Shown here piece after piece: positions 36,733 through 45,150 of a DNA stretch of 64,000 nucleotides. The position numbers were made by a program, and so were the translations under genes. Source of the DNA: Bradyrhizobium sp. BRP22 (GTDB taxonomy: Bacteria; Pseudomonadota; Alphaproteobacteria; Rhizobiales; Xanthobacteraceae); the NCBI RefSeq assembly GCF_020194175.1, contig NZ_JADYVX010000028.1:1-64000 (forward strand), written 5' to 3'. Each line of letters opens with the position of its first letter. Positions within the stretch are counted from its first letter, which is position 1. Under the pieces are notes generated by a model. It was not told where the DNA came from, did no database searches, and saw only the letters and a program-made list of their open reading frames with translations.

Positions 36733-38388
36733 ATGATGCTGTACAATTGCCCCTGGGTCCCGAACCTTTGCCGAAATTTTCCGAAAGCAGTTTGCGAGGC
36801 GCCCTTGTTGAAGTCGTCGCAGCAATCCGTCGTTATCGGTGACCGTGTGATAGACCTCGCCCGCGAAGGCCTGCGTGACGGGCGCGGCGACATCGTCCCG
36901 CTGCGTCCGCGTGCCTGGGCGGTGCTGCGGCTGCTTGCGACACGGGCGGGGCAGCTGGTCGGCAAGGACGAGATCATGGATGAGGTCTGGTCGGACTGCG
37001 AGGTCACGGAGGACTCCCTAGTCCAGGCGATCGGCGACATCAGGCGCGCGCTGGGAGACGCCAGCCGACCGGCCCTGAAGACGTTGCCTCGCCGTGGCTA
37101 CATGCTGGTGGTCGATGAAAGGCCGATCGATGTCCCCGTCGTCTCCGGCAACGCGGTGCAAACATCTGAGGCCGATGAGCCGCCGAAGTCTTCGTCGATG
37201 CCGCATTTGTCCATCGTCGTGCTGCCATTCACCAACCCCGGGAACGATCCTGCACAGGACTATTTCATCGACGGCGTGACCGAAAGCTTGACGACGGATT
37301 TGTCGCGCATCGCGGGCTCGTTCGTGATCGGCCGCAACACTGCGTTTACCTTCAAAGGAAAACCGATCGACGCCCGGCAGATCGGTCGTGACCTGAACGT
37401 GCGCTACGTGCTGGAGGGCTCCGTGCAGCGTGGCAGCAACCGTTTCCGCTTGAACGCCCAGCTCGTCGATACTGAGACGGGTAGCCATGTATGGGCCGAC
37501 CGCTTCGACAAGCCCGCGGCCGATCTGTTGGACATGCAGGACGAGATTGTCTCCCGGCTCGCCAACACATTGAATGCCGAACTCATTGCAGCCGAAGCGC
37601 GGCGTGCGGAACGCTTGCCGCGTCCGGACGCGATGGATTTGTACTTTCAAGGAAGGGCTTGCATCAACAAGGGAGTGACTCCGGTGTTCCTGGCGCAGGC
37701 GCGCGACTTTTTCATGCGCGCCCTCGCGCTTGATCCTGGCAATATCGAAGCGGCGGTTGCCGCGGCCCAGATCGATGTGTCCGCAGGATCGGCGTTCCTG
37801 ACCGATGACCCATCCGTGCAGTTCGAGGCCGCGGAGACCGCTTTGCACAGGGTCCTGCTTCATGCGCCCAATCACCCGAGGGCCCACATGCTGCTCGGCG
37901 CCGTTCAGATGCAGACCAGGCGGGGGTTGAGTGGCATCGCCCAATGCGGACAAGCACTTCTGCTGGATCCGAATTTGGCCGATGCTCATGGATTCATCGG
38001 ACTTGGCAAGTTTTTGCTGGGTCGCGGTGAAGAGGTCGAGGAACATATCCAGGAAGCACTCCGGCTGTCCCCGCGCGATACGCGCACCTATCTCTGGTAC
38101 ATGTTTGTCGGCCTGGGCAAGTTGAGCATCGGCGCAGATCACGAGGCCGTCGAATGGTTTCGCCGGAGCATCGAATGCAACCGAAATCACGCGCTCGCCC
38201 ATTTTCACTTCGCGACCGCGCTGGCGCTAGTGGGAGACCTGAAGGAGGCGCGCGCCGCTGCCTTAGCCGGCCTTGCGGTCGATCCCAGCTTCACGATTCG
38301 CCGCTACCGCACTAAGGCGAGGGTCGACAATCCAGCTCATCTTCGCTTCTATGAGGGGATGCACCTGGCCGGCGTTCCGGAGGAATGA
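36733..38388 (+). CDS. Winged-helix (OmpR/CadC-type) regulator with TolB-like and TPR domains
   Basis: Up to 551 residues. Winged-helix domain at about residues 35-105 (LRPRAWAVLRLLATRAGQLV; LVQAIGDIRRALGDASRPAL; LPRRGYMLVV). A TolB/FlgO-like segment follows (SIVVLPFTNPGNDPAQDYFI; RDLNVRYVLEGSVQR), then C-terminal TPR repeats. There is no cyclase catalytic domain. TATAAT at 36727-36732 abuts the first ATG, so the true start may be a TTG at 36805 or 36808. Divergent from the binding-protein gene, which it probably controls. Confidence 0.85.
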   Translation: MMLYNCPWVPNLCRNFPKAVCEAPLLKSSQQSVVIGDRVIDLAREGLRDGRGDIVPLRPRAWAVLRLLATRAGQLVGKDEIMDEVWSDCEVTEDSLVQAIGDIRRALGDASRPALKTLPRRGYMLVVDERPIDVPVVSGNAVQTSEADEPPKSSSMPHLSIVVLPFTNPGNDPAQDYFIDGVTESLTTDLSRIAGSFVIGRNTAFTFKGKPIDARQIGRDLNVRYVLEGSVQRGSNRFRLNAQLVDTETGSHVWADRFDKPAADLLDMQDEIVSRLANTLNAELIAAEARRAERLPRPDAMDLYFQGRACINKGVTPVFLAQARDFFMRALALDPGNIEAAVAAAQIDVSAGSAFLTDDPSVQFEAAETALHRVLLHAPNHPRAHMLLGAVQMQTRRGLSGIAQCGQALLLDPNLADAHGFIGLGKFLLGRGEEVEEHIQEALRLSPRDTRTYLWYMFVGLGKLSIGADHEAVEWFRRSIECNRNHALAHFHFATALALVGDLKEARAAALAGLAVDPSFTIRRYRTKARVDNPAHLRFYEGMHLAGVPEE

Positions 38389-38479
38389 TCCACAAAAGGA
38401 AGCAAGTCTGATATGGGTCATTTGCGGAAGCGGATCGGAAGGTCAGGCCGAGCACCACGATGAAGTCGCGACGCCTCAT
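38389..38479 (-). pseudogene. Remnant 5' end of an ABC_sub_bind-type binding-protein gene
   Basis: On the minus strand MRRRDFIVVLGLTFRSAS starts at 38479. It is the Tat-like start (RRRDF) typical of the ABC_sub_bind family common in Bradyrhizobium, but it runs straight into unrelated sequence and a stop. Probably debris from a deletion next to the regulator gene. Confidence 0.5.
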
Positions 38480-38578
38480 TTCGCACCCCCCTCGCAGCAT
38501 CTGCTGCGCGCGTTCTTCGCCGAACTATGCTACCAGCCAGCTGGGTGAGCGTGAAGTGAAGGACGCGCCGCGCGCCGC

Positions 38579-39109
38579 CTATTGCTGCGATCTGCTTTCA
38601 AGCAGCCGGTCGCGGACTTCCTCCGATACAAAGCGCTCTGCCCGCTGCCACGCCTCGTCATTGTCGCCGCGGAACTGGAAGTATTTCCGGAACACGACGC
38701 GCTGAGATGTTGTATCGATGGCAACAGTCTGCGCCAGCTGCACCAGCGTGCTCATCTTATGAAAGCCGCCGATGATCAGGATCTGCGCGCCGACCTGTGA
38801 AGCCGCGCGCAGCCGATCGCGCAACGCCGGTCCGTCGGTCGGACAATTTGATGCGCAGGAGGACGGCACAAGCTCAAAACGGCGGTCTGCCGTGAGGTCG
38901 TCCCGCAGCGCGGTCATGAAAGCCCGCAATCGCTTTTCATGCACGGCCGTCTGATCGGTGGGCTCGTTCGACGTGTCTCTATAATAGAAATCGTCGACGG
39001 AGACGGCCAAGGCGTCGTTGGCATTCGCGGCGTATGCAACTGAGATGAGACCGGATCCCAGGAACAGACCGGCTGTGGCAAGAGCGTGCAAGAGGGAGGC
39101 GTGGCGCAT
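38579..39109 (-). CDS. DUF3280/DUF2380-like secreted protein
   Basis: 176 residues from ATG 39109 (MRHASLLHALATAGLFLGSG), signal peptide ending at AYAAN. The mature part reads DALAVSVDDFYYRDTSNEPT, then FELVPSSCASNCPTDGPALR and GAQILIIGGFHKMSTLVQLA. This pattern matches the DUF3280/DUF2380 family of rhizobial periplasmic proteins, whose fold resembles TolB-like binding domains. Two closely spaced cysteines may form a disulfide. Function unknown. Confidence 0.78.
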   Translation of the reverse strand: MRHASLLHALATAGLFLGSGLISVAYAANANDALAVSVDDFYYRDTSNEPTDQTAVHEKRLRAFMTALRDDLTADRRFELVPSSCASNCPTDGPALRDRLRAASQVGAQILIIGGFHKMSTLVQLAQTVAIDTTSQRVVFRKYFQFRGDNDEAWQRAERFVSEEVRDRLLESRSQQ

Positions 39110-39418
39110 GGCGATGACTCGATCTGTTACGCATCCACCATCGTTTTGCTTCGGATTATGTTGAGCGCATTTTCGGCGGAAGTGTAGTGAACAATCGGTA
39201 ATCGTGTTCGAGCTTGAGGTTGAAGTTCGTGCGCGGGGGGACGGAAATTCGCGGCGAGGATCCTTGCGTTGCGGAATGTCGGCTTCGGGTCTTGGTTGTG
39301 TGCAAACGGACGCGGCCGTGGTCGACAATCGTTGCAGGCCACGCGTTCCAACGTCCGATAGCCGGCCAAGGTGGATATAGGGACGCGTTATCGCGCTTTT
39401 GGACGCACTTTCCGGCCT
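39110..39418. other. Gene-free spacer
   Basis: About 310 bp between the DUF3280-like gene and the second IS1182-type transposase. No supported reading frame. It should contain one terminus of the IS, but I could not find a convincing inverted repeat pair. Confidence 0.4.
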
Positions 39419-40918
39419 TCAGGCGGCGCGGATGGCTGCAATCAGGCTCGGTTTGCCGACGATGTTCATCACCCGTGTGAGGTTATAAGCGAGAACATGC
39501 AGCGCCATCTCAGTGGCGACATTCCTTAGGCGCTTCATCAGGAAGTGCGTTGCACCCATACGGGCTTTGATCGTGCCGAAGGGATGCTCAACCGTCTCGC
39601 GCCGCGTCCGCATGGCGTCGGGATCGGAATCGAGCCGTCTCTGAACCTCCTCGACCACATGCTCATGCTCCCAGCGCGTGATGCGGCGCTCCTTGGACGG
39701 CGTACATTGGCTCTTGATCGCGCAGCCTTGGCACGCCGCTGTCGACCAGTAACGGCGCAGCGTCATTCCATGCTCGGTGTTGGTGTAGTGATAGGGCAGC
39801 AGCCGGCCGGATGGGCAGCGGTAGACGTCCTCATCAGGCAGGTAGGCGAAGTCCTGTTTGCCGAACCGGCCCTCCGCCTTGGCGTTCGACGTCATGGGCT
39901 TGGGCAAGGTGACTGCAACGCCAGCCTCTTCGCAGGCTAATATCTCCTCTCCGTCGAACTAGCCACGGTCGGCGACCGCCTCGAGCTTGTCCGCTTCGAG
40001 CACTTCTTTGGCTTGCTTCGACATCCGAGCAAGCTGCCCACGGTCGTTGCCGACGTTTATGACCTCGTGCGTAACAATCAGATGGTGTTCGGTGTCCACC
40101 GCGACCTGGACATTGTAGCCGACGACACCCGATCCGCGTCCGCTGGTGGCCATCGAACGGGCATCCGGATCGGTGAGCGATATCTGTTGATCCGGCGTGT
40201 TGCGCATCTGCGCATCAAGCACTTCCAGGCGGCTCATCTCCTGCTTCAGCCGAGCGATCTTTTCCTTGATTCTCGTCGTCTTGATGCTGATCGCTTCCGA
40301 TGGCTCCTGCCGATCGGCACTATCGAGTTGACGCAGATATCGACCGACGCTTTCCTCGATCTGCGCCATCCGCCTCGCCATCTTGGCATGCGTGAAGTTG
40401 CGGTCGCGGTTGTTCACCGCCTTGAACTTGCTGCCGTCGATTGCGACGCTTGGGGTCTGCAACAGGCCCATTTGCCGGCATAGGGCAACGAACTTCGCAC
40501 AAACCTTCCGGATCGCCGCGCCATTGTCCTTCCGGAAATCGGCGATTGTCTTGTGATCGGGAGCCAGGCGGCCGATCAGCCACATCACCTCGATATTGCG
40601 GCACGCCTCACGTTCCAGGCGGCGACTGGATTGCACCCGATTGAGATAACCGTAGATGTAAAGCTTCAGAAGGACTGCCGGATGATAGGAGGGCCGGCCC
40701 GTCTCCTTCGCGATCACGCGCTCAAACCCCATTCCATGCAGGTCGAGCGCCTCGACGAACGCATCGATCACATGGACCGCGTTGTCCTCGCTTACCCAAT
40801 CCTCCAGGCATTCCGGCAACAGCGTCAGCTGGGATCTGTCCGCGCCTTCAACGAAGCGTCCCATCCGTATCCCCCAATCAGGAAACGGACGAATCGTAGC
40901 CGACTCGTGGCTTTTCAC
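39419..40918 (-). pseudogene. IS1182-family transposase interrupted by a nonsense codon
   Basis: Minus-strand frame from 40918 (MGRFVEGADRSQLTLLPECL near the start) to 39419. An in-frame TAG at 39961-39959 splits it: upstream ends ...LEAVADRG, downstream resumes FDGEEILACEEAGV in the same frame. The family normally has Tyr here (ADRGYF), so a Tyr codon became a stop. Catalytic acidic residues lie on both sides (VAIDGSKFKAVNNRD; NVQVAVDTEHHLIV; RRETVEHPFGTIKARMG). Unrelated at sequence level to the intact IS at 32.7 kb. Probably immobile. Confidence 0.9.
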
Positions 40919-40997
40919 ACAGCCAGGGTCACGAGCGGTAATGCTCTGACCAATCGTAATATTTCCGCTTGGCTGTCAAAAGCTGACCTTCGAGTAC

Positions 40998-41198
40998 TCA
41001 GCTGGTCTTCCAGACCCACACGCCGTCAGCCCAGAGGTACTCCCCGAACTCGATGTCGGGGTCGCTACTGGACTGAAGGGCTGGGATAGCCTTGCCGGTG
41101 CTCTTGCTGAACGCTAGGCGATGAACCTCGCTGTAGTGGGCGCGGTTCTTATCGTTGAGAGGGCCGCCATGGCAGCGGCCGTAATAGAGCGTGTTCAC
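40998..41198 (-). CDS. Small unknown protein, last of a four-gene overlapping cassette
   Basis: 66 residues from GTG 41198, which overlaps the stop of the preceding gene (GTGA). Begins NTLYYGRCHGGPLNDKNRAH after the start and ends FGEYLWADGVWVWKTS. Compact, with many aromatic residues and no membrane segment. The style recalls small phage or phage-like cargo proteins; no family recognised. Confidence 0.55.
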   Translation of the reverse strand: MNTLYYGRCHGGPLNDKNRAHYSEVHRLAFSKSTGKAIPALQSSSDPDIEFGEYLWADGVWVWKTS

Positions 41199-41337
41199 CG
41201 GCCCATCAGCTTCAAGCAATACCAGAACGAGTGATCCGCGCGGCACTCGTTCCAGATTGAGACCTCGAGGGCAATGCCAGCGATCGCCGCCGCGACCGCG
41301 AGCACGAACACGCCTACGATGGTGAGATTGACCTCAT
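41195..41337 (-). pseudogene. Small membrane protein (about 47 residues), start out of frame by one base
   Basis: The coding body NLTIVGVFVLAVAAAIAGIA continues to SFWYCLKLMGR, giving one transmembrane helix. It has no start codon in its own frame, but an ATG at 41337 overlaps the upstream stop (ATGA). One extra T after ATGAGG would give MRFNLTIVGV. A single-base run-length change is the simplest explanation. Confidence 0.5.
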
Positions 41338-41528
41338 CGGGTCCACCATCGCCTCGCCTTATGCTCGCCGCAGCCGGTCTTATCGAGCCCGACGGGAATA
41401 TCGTAGGTCGAGCCCATCGCACCGTTTGGTGCGACGGTCGCCTTGGGCGGGTGGCGGTGACAGATGCCCGTGTCCTCTTGCCCGTCAACCGGCACCATGA
41501 AGCGGCAGGTCCTGCAGGTCAGCATCAT
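41334..41528 (-). CDS. Small Cys/His-rich protein, putative zinc-binding
   Basis: 64 residues from ATG 41528, overlapping the upstream stop (ATGA). MMLTCRTCRFMVPVDGQEDT shows a CxxC, followed by GICHRHPPKAT and LDKTGCGEHKARRWW. The C-C-C-H-C-H pattern suggests a small zinc or Fe-S binding domain. Translationally coupled on both sides. Unknown function. Confidence 0.6.
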   Translation of the reverse strand: MMLTCRTCRFMVPVDGQEDTGICHRHPPKATVAPNGAMGSTYDIPVGLDKTGCGEHKARRWWTR

Positions 41529-41985
41529 GCTACTTCTCCCGTCTCTGCGTCAGCGATCTCGAGCATTCCAGCCGCAGCGCAGGCGAGGCGGAGCTTGGCG
41601 TCCATCTGCTCGGCGGTGACGCCGCGCAGCGGTACCGGGATTGTGTGGTGGTAGCGGCCGTCGGCGCCGGTGACGCCGCGGCTCTTCTTCCAGTCCGGGT
41701 TGTCGACCAGACTCAAATGCGTGGGCTTGGAATTGCGGTCGAAGAACCACTGCACCAGCGCGTCGACCGCGGCCTGGACGAGCAGCATGCCGTCGTCCCG
41801 GGTTGCCTTGGGCTTCGGCGCGGTTTTGGCCTCACGGATCAGGCCCAGAGAGACGCCGATCTCGTGCAGCGTCTTGGCGAGGCCCGGCTTGAGCACCGGG
41901 TTGATTTCCTCGTTGTTGCAGCAGACGCTCTCGATCAGGCTGCGCAGATGGGATCTGTGTCGAGTACCAGACCCGAGGGCTTCAT
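41525..41985 (-). pseudogene. Unknown protein, first gene of the overlapping cassette, frameshifted near residue 12
   Basis: A good ribosome site (GGGGAGAG) precedes ATG 41985, which reads MKPSGLVLDTDP. The continuing frame is HLRSLIESVCCNNEEINPVL and on to EIADAETGEVA. One missing C in a CCC run at about 41952 separates them. A longer open frame from 42052 bypasses the break but its first 30 residues look artificial. The body has IPVPLRGVTAEQMDAKLRLA and no membrane segment. No family recognised. Confidence 0.5.
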
Positions 41986-42053
41986 TTTCAGGCTCTCTCC
42001 CCTTGAATTCTCGCGCAAGTTGAGGAAGCCTCGCCTGCGGCTTAGGGGGCAAT

Positions 42054-42563
42054 ATGCGGAAATTCGTGATCGTGGCAGCCGGGATGGCCCTGTTGGGCTA
42101 CGCCTCCTATCGTCCGGCCGCGCCCCCTGCCCCTCCCGCTCCATCGACCGCCGTCGCTGCGTTGCCGAGGGCGGAGGAGCCGCCGCCGAGGACCGCGACG
42201 CCGGCACCGCGTCAGGAGTCCGCCCGGCTGGCGCGCACCGCCCTGCCCTCGGACATCGCGCCAAAGGTGAATCAGCAACCCGTCCAGCGGCCGGCGCAAG
42301 CGGCACCGCCGGCACCGGCAAAGCGAACAGCCGAGGTGCTCACCGCCGCGGCGATCGCCGCCCTAATCATCCAGGAGAGCCGGCGCGCCTACCATGCCAC
42401 CGGGCGCCCCTGTGCTTGCCCAGACGACTCCATGCGCAATGGACGGGCCTGTGGCAGCCGTAGCGCCTATAGCCGCCCCGGCGGCCGCGCACCGCTTTGC
42501 TATCCAGGCGACATCACCGAAGCTATGATCAAGAATTACAGGGCACGGCTGGCGGAGCGATAG
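42054..42563 (+). CDS. Secreted or membrane-anchored proline-rich protein of a rhizobial family
   Basis: 169 residues. Short N-terminal hydrophobic segment (KFVIVAAGMALLGYASY), then about 60 residues rich in Pro/Ala. The conserved C-terminal module is YHATGRPCACPDDSMRNGRA, followed by SAYSRPGGRAPLCYPGDIT, with four cysteines. I have seen this C-terminal pattern in many small Bradyrhizobium proteins; its function is unknown. Confidence 0.75.
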   Translation: MRKFVIVAAGMALLGYASYRPAAPPAPPAPSTAVAALPRAEEPPPRTATPAPRQESARLARTALPSDIAPKVNQQPVQRPAQAAPPAPAKRTAEVLTAAAIAALIIQESRRAYHATGRPCACPDDSMRNGRACGSRSAYSRPGGRAPLCYPGDITEAMIKNYRARLAER

Positions 42564-42690
42564 CGACCGGTGCGCCAGACGAGAGCTCCGAGGCTACTCC
42601 GATTGTCTAATGCGGAGGCCATTGCGCGCAGGCGGGTCGCTGTGGTTGTATCCCGCCGGTTTTAAAATCACACCACTGGGGGGATTTTCA

Positions 42691-42933
42691 ATGAAACGAG
42701 CTCTTTTGGCTCTTGTTCTCTCGATTGCGGCGACAGGCGCCCAAGCGCAACTCTATGGCACAGGCTCCAATCCGCGCAGCCACGGTGTATCTGGGCATTA
42801 CACTAGCAGCGGAACGTACGTGCAGCCCTACGTCGCTACCAATCCGAACAGCACGCAGATGGATAACTACAGTACCCGCGGCAACGTGAACCCCTACACC
42901 GGCCAAGTTGGGACGCGGAATCCGCGGTACTAA
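42691..42933 (+). CDS. Small secreted Gly/Ser/Tyr-rich protein
   Basis: 80 residues from ATG 42691. Signal peptide MKRALLALVLSIAATGAQAQ, then a low-complexity polar region (SHGVSGHYTSSGTYVQPYVA; NPYTGQVGTRNPRY). The repeated T-Y-x-P-Y and N-P-Y-T-G motifs are common in small periplasmic proteins of Bradyrhizobium. An in-frame extension to 42610 is unlikely. Unknown role. Confidence 0.75.
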   Translation: MKRALLALVLSIAATGAQAQLYGTGSNPRSHGVSGHYTSSGTYVQPYVATNPNSTQMDNYSTRGNVNPYTGQVGTRNPRY

Positions 42934-42955
42934 CCGTTAGCGATCGGAGAACCGA

Positions 42956-43216
42956 ATGAGGATCAATCGAGTGGAGCTAAACGCGACCGAGCAAAAGGTC
43001 CACGATATCGTCATGCCTCGCCTCGAGGGATTGGCCAACATCTTGGTTTTGAAACAACAAGACGATCGAATTCGCCTCGATGTTGTTTCGCAGCATCATT
43101 TCCAGCGAACGGCTGCCGAGCTTGAAGAAGCATGCGAACACGCGGCAAAGGCTACTTCCTGCTCTTTTGATGTGACGGTCACAACCCATTGGCCTGCAAC
43201 TAAGGAAAACCGGTGA
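42956..43216 (+). CDS. Unknown 86-residue cytoplasmic protein
   Basis: Starts MRINRVELNATEQKVHDIVM; mixed alpha/beta with no membrane segment and no recognised domain. Ends in a GTGA overlap with a 50-residue gene, supporting both as real and co-translated. 22 bp after the preceding small secreted protein gene. Confidence 0.55.
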   Translation: MRINRVELNATEQKVHDIVMPRLEGLANILVLKQQDDRIRLDVVSQHHFQRTAAELEEACEHAAKATSCSFDVTVTTHWPATKENR

Positions 43217-43365
43217 GGCAGTTCGACCACCTAACGCTCGCCGAGCTTGAGACTAGAATAAGGCTTCGGGAGCGCGACTGTGATCCGACGCTGCAGCAAA
43301 GGCAAGAACTCGAGGAAATGAAGGCGGCGCTCGAGCGTCGGAAAGCAACCGCCCGGCAGAAATAG
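43213..43365 (+). CDS. Small charged helical protein, 50 residues
   Basis: Starts at GTG 43213 inside the stop of the preceding gene (GTGA). Reads RQFDHLTLAELETRIRLRER to ERRKATARQK: a single charged helix or coiled coil. Support comes from the overlap and codon character. Unknown role. Confidence 0.45.
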   Translation: MRQFDHLTLAELETRIRLRERDCDPTLQQRQELEEMKAALERRKATARQK

Positions 43366-43607
43366 CGCGGGGCATCGGCCCGGCGCATCAAGGAATTTCA
43401 GCTAGTATCACTGGTCCGGGCTCTCACACCCACCAGACATCCCACCACGGATTTGGAGGGGAGCGGCGGAGGTTCTGAGTTATCGGGTGTCTTGGGGTGA
43501 CCATGAATCCAGTGCGAACGCATCACGCTACGCTGGGCTGATAATCAAGCTCGCGTTCTTGTTTTTCGATTGCCTCCCCGCTATCCACCATAGGTGGAGC
43601 GCGGCTC

Positions 43608-43982
43608 GTGATCGGCCGCGCCAAGCGAACGGTGCTTGAGCTAATGAAGTGGGCCGCGCTTTCGATATTGCTGGGACTGCCAGTGGCAGCAGGAGCCCAA
43701 GATGCTGCCGTGGTCGCGCGGTTGAACGACGTGAGTGACCGCTACAACGAATGTGTCTATTTCTCTGCCGTAAGCCAGGTAAACCCCTCGCAGCTCGATA
43801 TCAATCTGGCGGCAGAGCAGGCTTTCAATGCCTGCAAGTCGGAAACTGAGCTTATGCTCCAGGCCATGAGGGAAGCTGGTCTCAGTGAGCCGCAGATCGC
43901 GAAGGTGTTTCTAGACAAAAAGACCGGGATTAAGCGCGAACTACGCAAGATGATGAATGAGGCGCAGGGTATTCGACGATAA
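43608..43982 (+). CDS. Secreted helical protein, tandem paralogue A
   Basis: 124 residues from GTG 43608. Signal peptide (KWAALSILLGLPVAAGAQ) then a helical domain with two conserved cysteines: DRYNECVYFSAVSQVN and AEQAFNACKSETELM. The adjacent gene 43999-44418 has the same layout (QQYDSCVVDAVRSQV; VEMAFQACTTEEQAI), so the pair arose by duplication. 17 bp separate the two. Confidence 0.7.
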   Translation: MIGRAKRTVLELMKWAALSILLGLPVAAGAQDAAVVARLNDVSDRYNECVYFSAVSQVNPSQLDINLAAEQAFNACKSETELMLQAMREAGLSEPQIAKVFLDKKTGIKRELRKMMNEAQGIRR

Positions 43983-43998
43983 TTTCGGTCTTGGATTC

Positions 43999-44418
43999 AT
44001 GAGAAGCATAGCTGTCGCAATAATTTCGTTGCTGTTTTCCGCGGGGGCCACCGCGCAGGACCTGGGCGCGAGAATGAAGCAGCTCAGGCAGCAATACGAT
44101 AGTTGTGTCGTCGATGCCGTTAGGTCTCAGGTGGCGAATTCGCTCCCGACCAACTCAGCCCAAACAGTTGAAATGGCTTTTCAAGCCTGCACGACCGAAG
44201 AGCAGGCAATCCTTGCCCTCGCCTACTCGTCGGGGATTGCACCTGTCCAAGTTAATCAGTTGATGTCAAACGTCAAAGTATACTTGAAGCAATCCATCCG
44301 AACCATCTTAGCGGATCCTGAAAAATACCTCGCAGAACATCCACTTCGAAACGGATGCAAGGGGTCCTATACGCGCTATGACGGGGCAACAGTCTATACA
44401 GATTGTCCGGGGAAGTAG
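43999..44418 (+). CDS. Secreted helical protein, tandem paralogue B
   Basis: 139 residues from ATG 43999 (MRSIAVAIISLLFSAGATAQ is the signal peptide). Helical core with cysteines matching paralogue A, plus a C-terminal extension containing another Cys pair (NGCKGSYTRYD...YTDCPGK). Function unknown. Confidence 0.7.
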   Translation: MRSIAVAIISLLFSAGATAQDLGARMKQLRQQYDSCVVDAVRSQVANSLPTNSAQTVEMAFQACTTEEQAILALAYSSGIAPVQVNQLMSNVKVYLKQSIRTILADPEKYLAEHPLRNGCKGSYTRYDGATVYTDCPGK

Positions 44419-44640
44419 GAAAAACAGTCAACTTTTGCGGCCCGCAACATCATAGCCCCCTCCGTCGTGGATTTCCGCTGATCGACGCAGAGCGGGATAA
44501 TCGAGGGCCCTTTCGCCCTCGCCCCCCGTTGCCTTCGCACAATCGTGCGGCGCATCCAAAAAGCGAACGAAAGATGGATTGCGCGCGCCGGTTACAAGGT
44601 GATAAGAGCCCTCTTGTTTGGGTTTGGGGCATATTGATCA

Positions 44641-45150
44641 ATGAGAATATTTTGGGTTGCGCTTTGCGCTGCCGCGCTTGGCGGCTGCGCGTCGGTGACG
44701 CGAGGGACAACTGAGACCATCAGCATTTCGTCGAATCCATCGGGCGCCGAAGCGACGGTCTCCGGGCTGGAAGTTCCGACGGTGTGCACGACTCCCTGCG
44801 CGATCGTCGCGAAGCGCTCCGCAGACATCACAGTCACGGTCGCGAAGCCTGGTTACGAAACAGAGATCGTTCCGCTGACGAAGGACATCCCGACGACCGG
44901 TGGCGCCGCATTCGCAGGTAATCTCCTGCTGGGAGGATTGGTCGGAATGGGCGTCGACGCCGCTACGGGCGCGGCCACGGATCACAAGCCAAATCCTGTG
45001 ATCGTTACGATGAAGCCAGCCCAGACCTCCGGCCCCCAACGCGCCGCTCCAAGACGTCAGGGACCGTCGTCCGATGGAGCACCGGGAAGCAAGCTTGCTC
45101 TCGCTCTGTGGTTGCGGGAAAGGCACGCTCAACAGCGAAACGACTTATGA
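44641..45150 (+). CDS. PEGA-like lipoprotein
   Basis: 169 residues. Lipobox start MRIFWVALCAAALGGCASVT, then a PEGA-type beta domain: ISISSNPSGAEATVSGLEVP, CTTPCAIVAKRSADITVTVA, KPGYETEIVPLTKD. A Gly-rich hydrophobic stretch (AFAGNLLLGGLVGMGVDAAT) suggests membrane association. The last 40 residues are polar and irregular. The stop overlaps the next start (ATGA). Confidence 0.8.
   Translation: MRIFWVALCAAALGGCASVTRGTTETISISSNPSGAEATVSGLEVPTVCTTPCAIVAKRSADITVTVAKPGYETEIVPLTKDIPTTGGAAFAGNLLLGGLVGMGVDAATGAATDHKPNPVIVTMKPAQTSGPQRAAPRRQGPSSDGAPGSKLALALWLRERHAQQRNDL

Noticed and set aside
41986..42052. Longer start for the first gene of the small cassette
   Set aside because: The extra residues read like a shadow; ATG 41985 has a strong ribosome site and a natural N-terminus one base out of frame.
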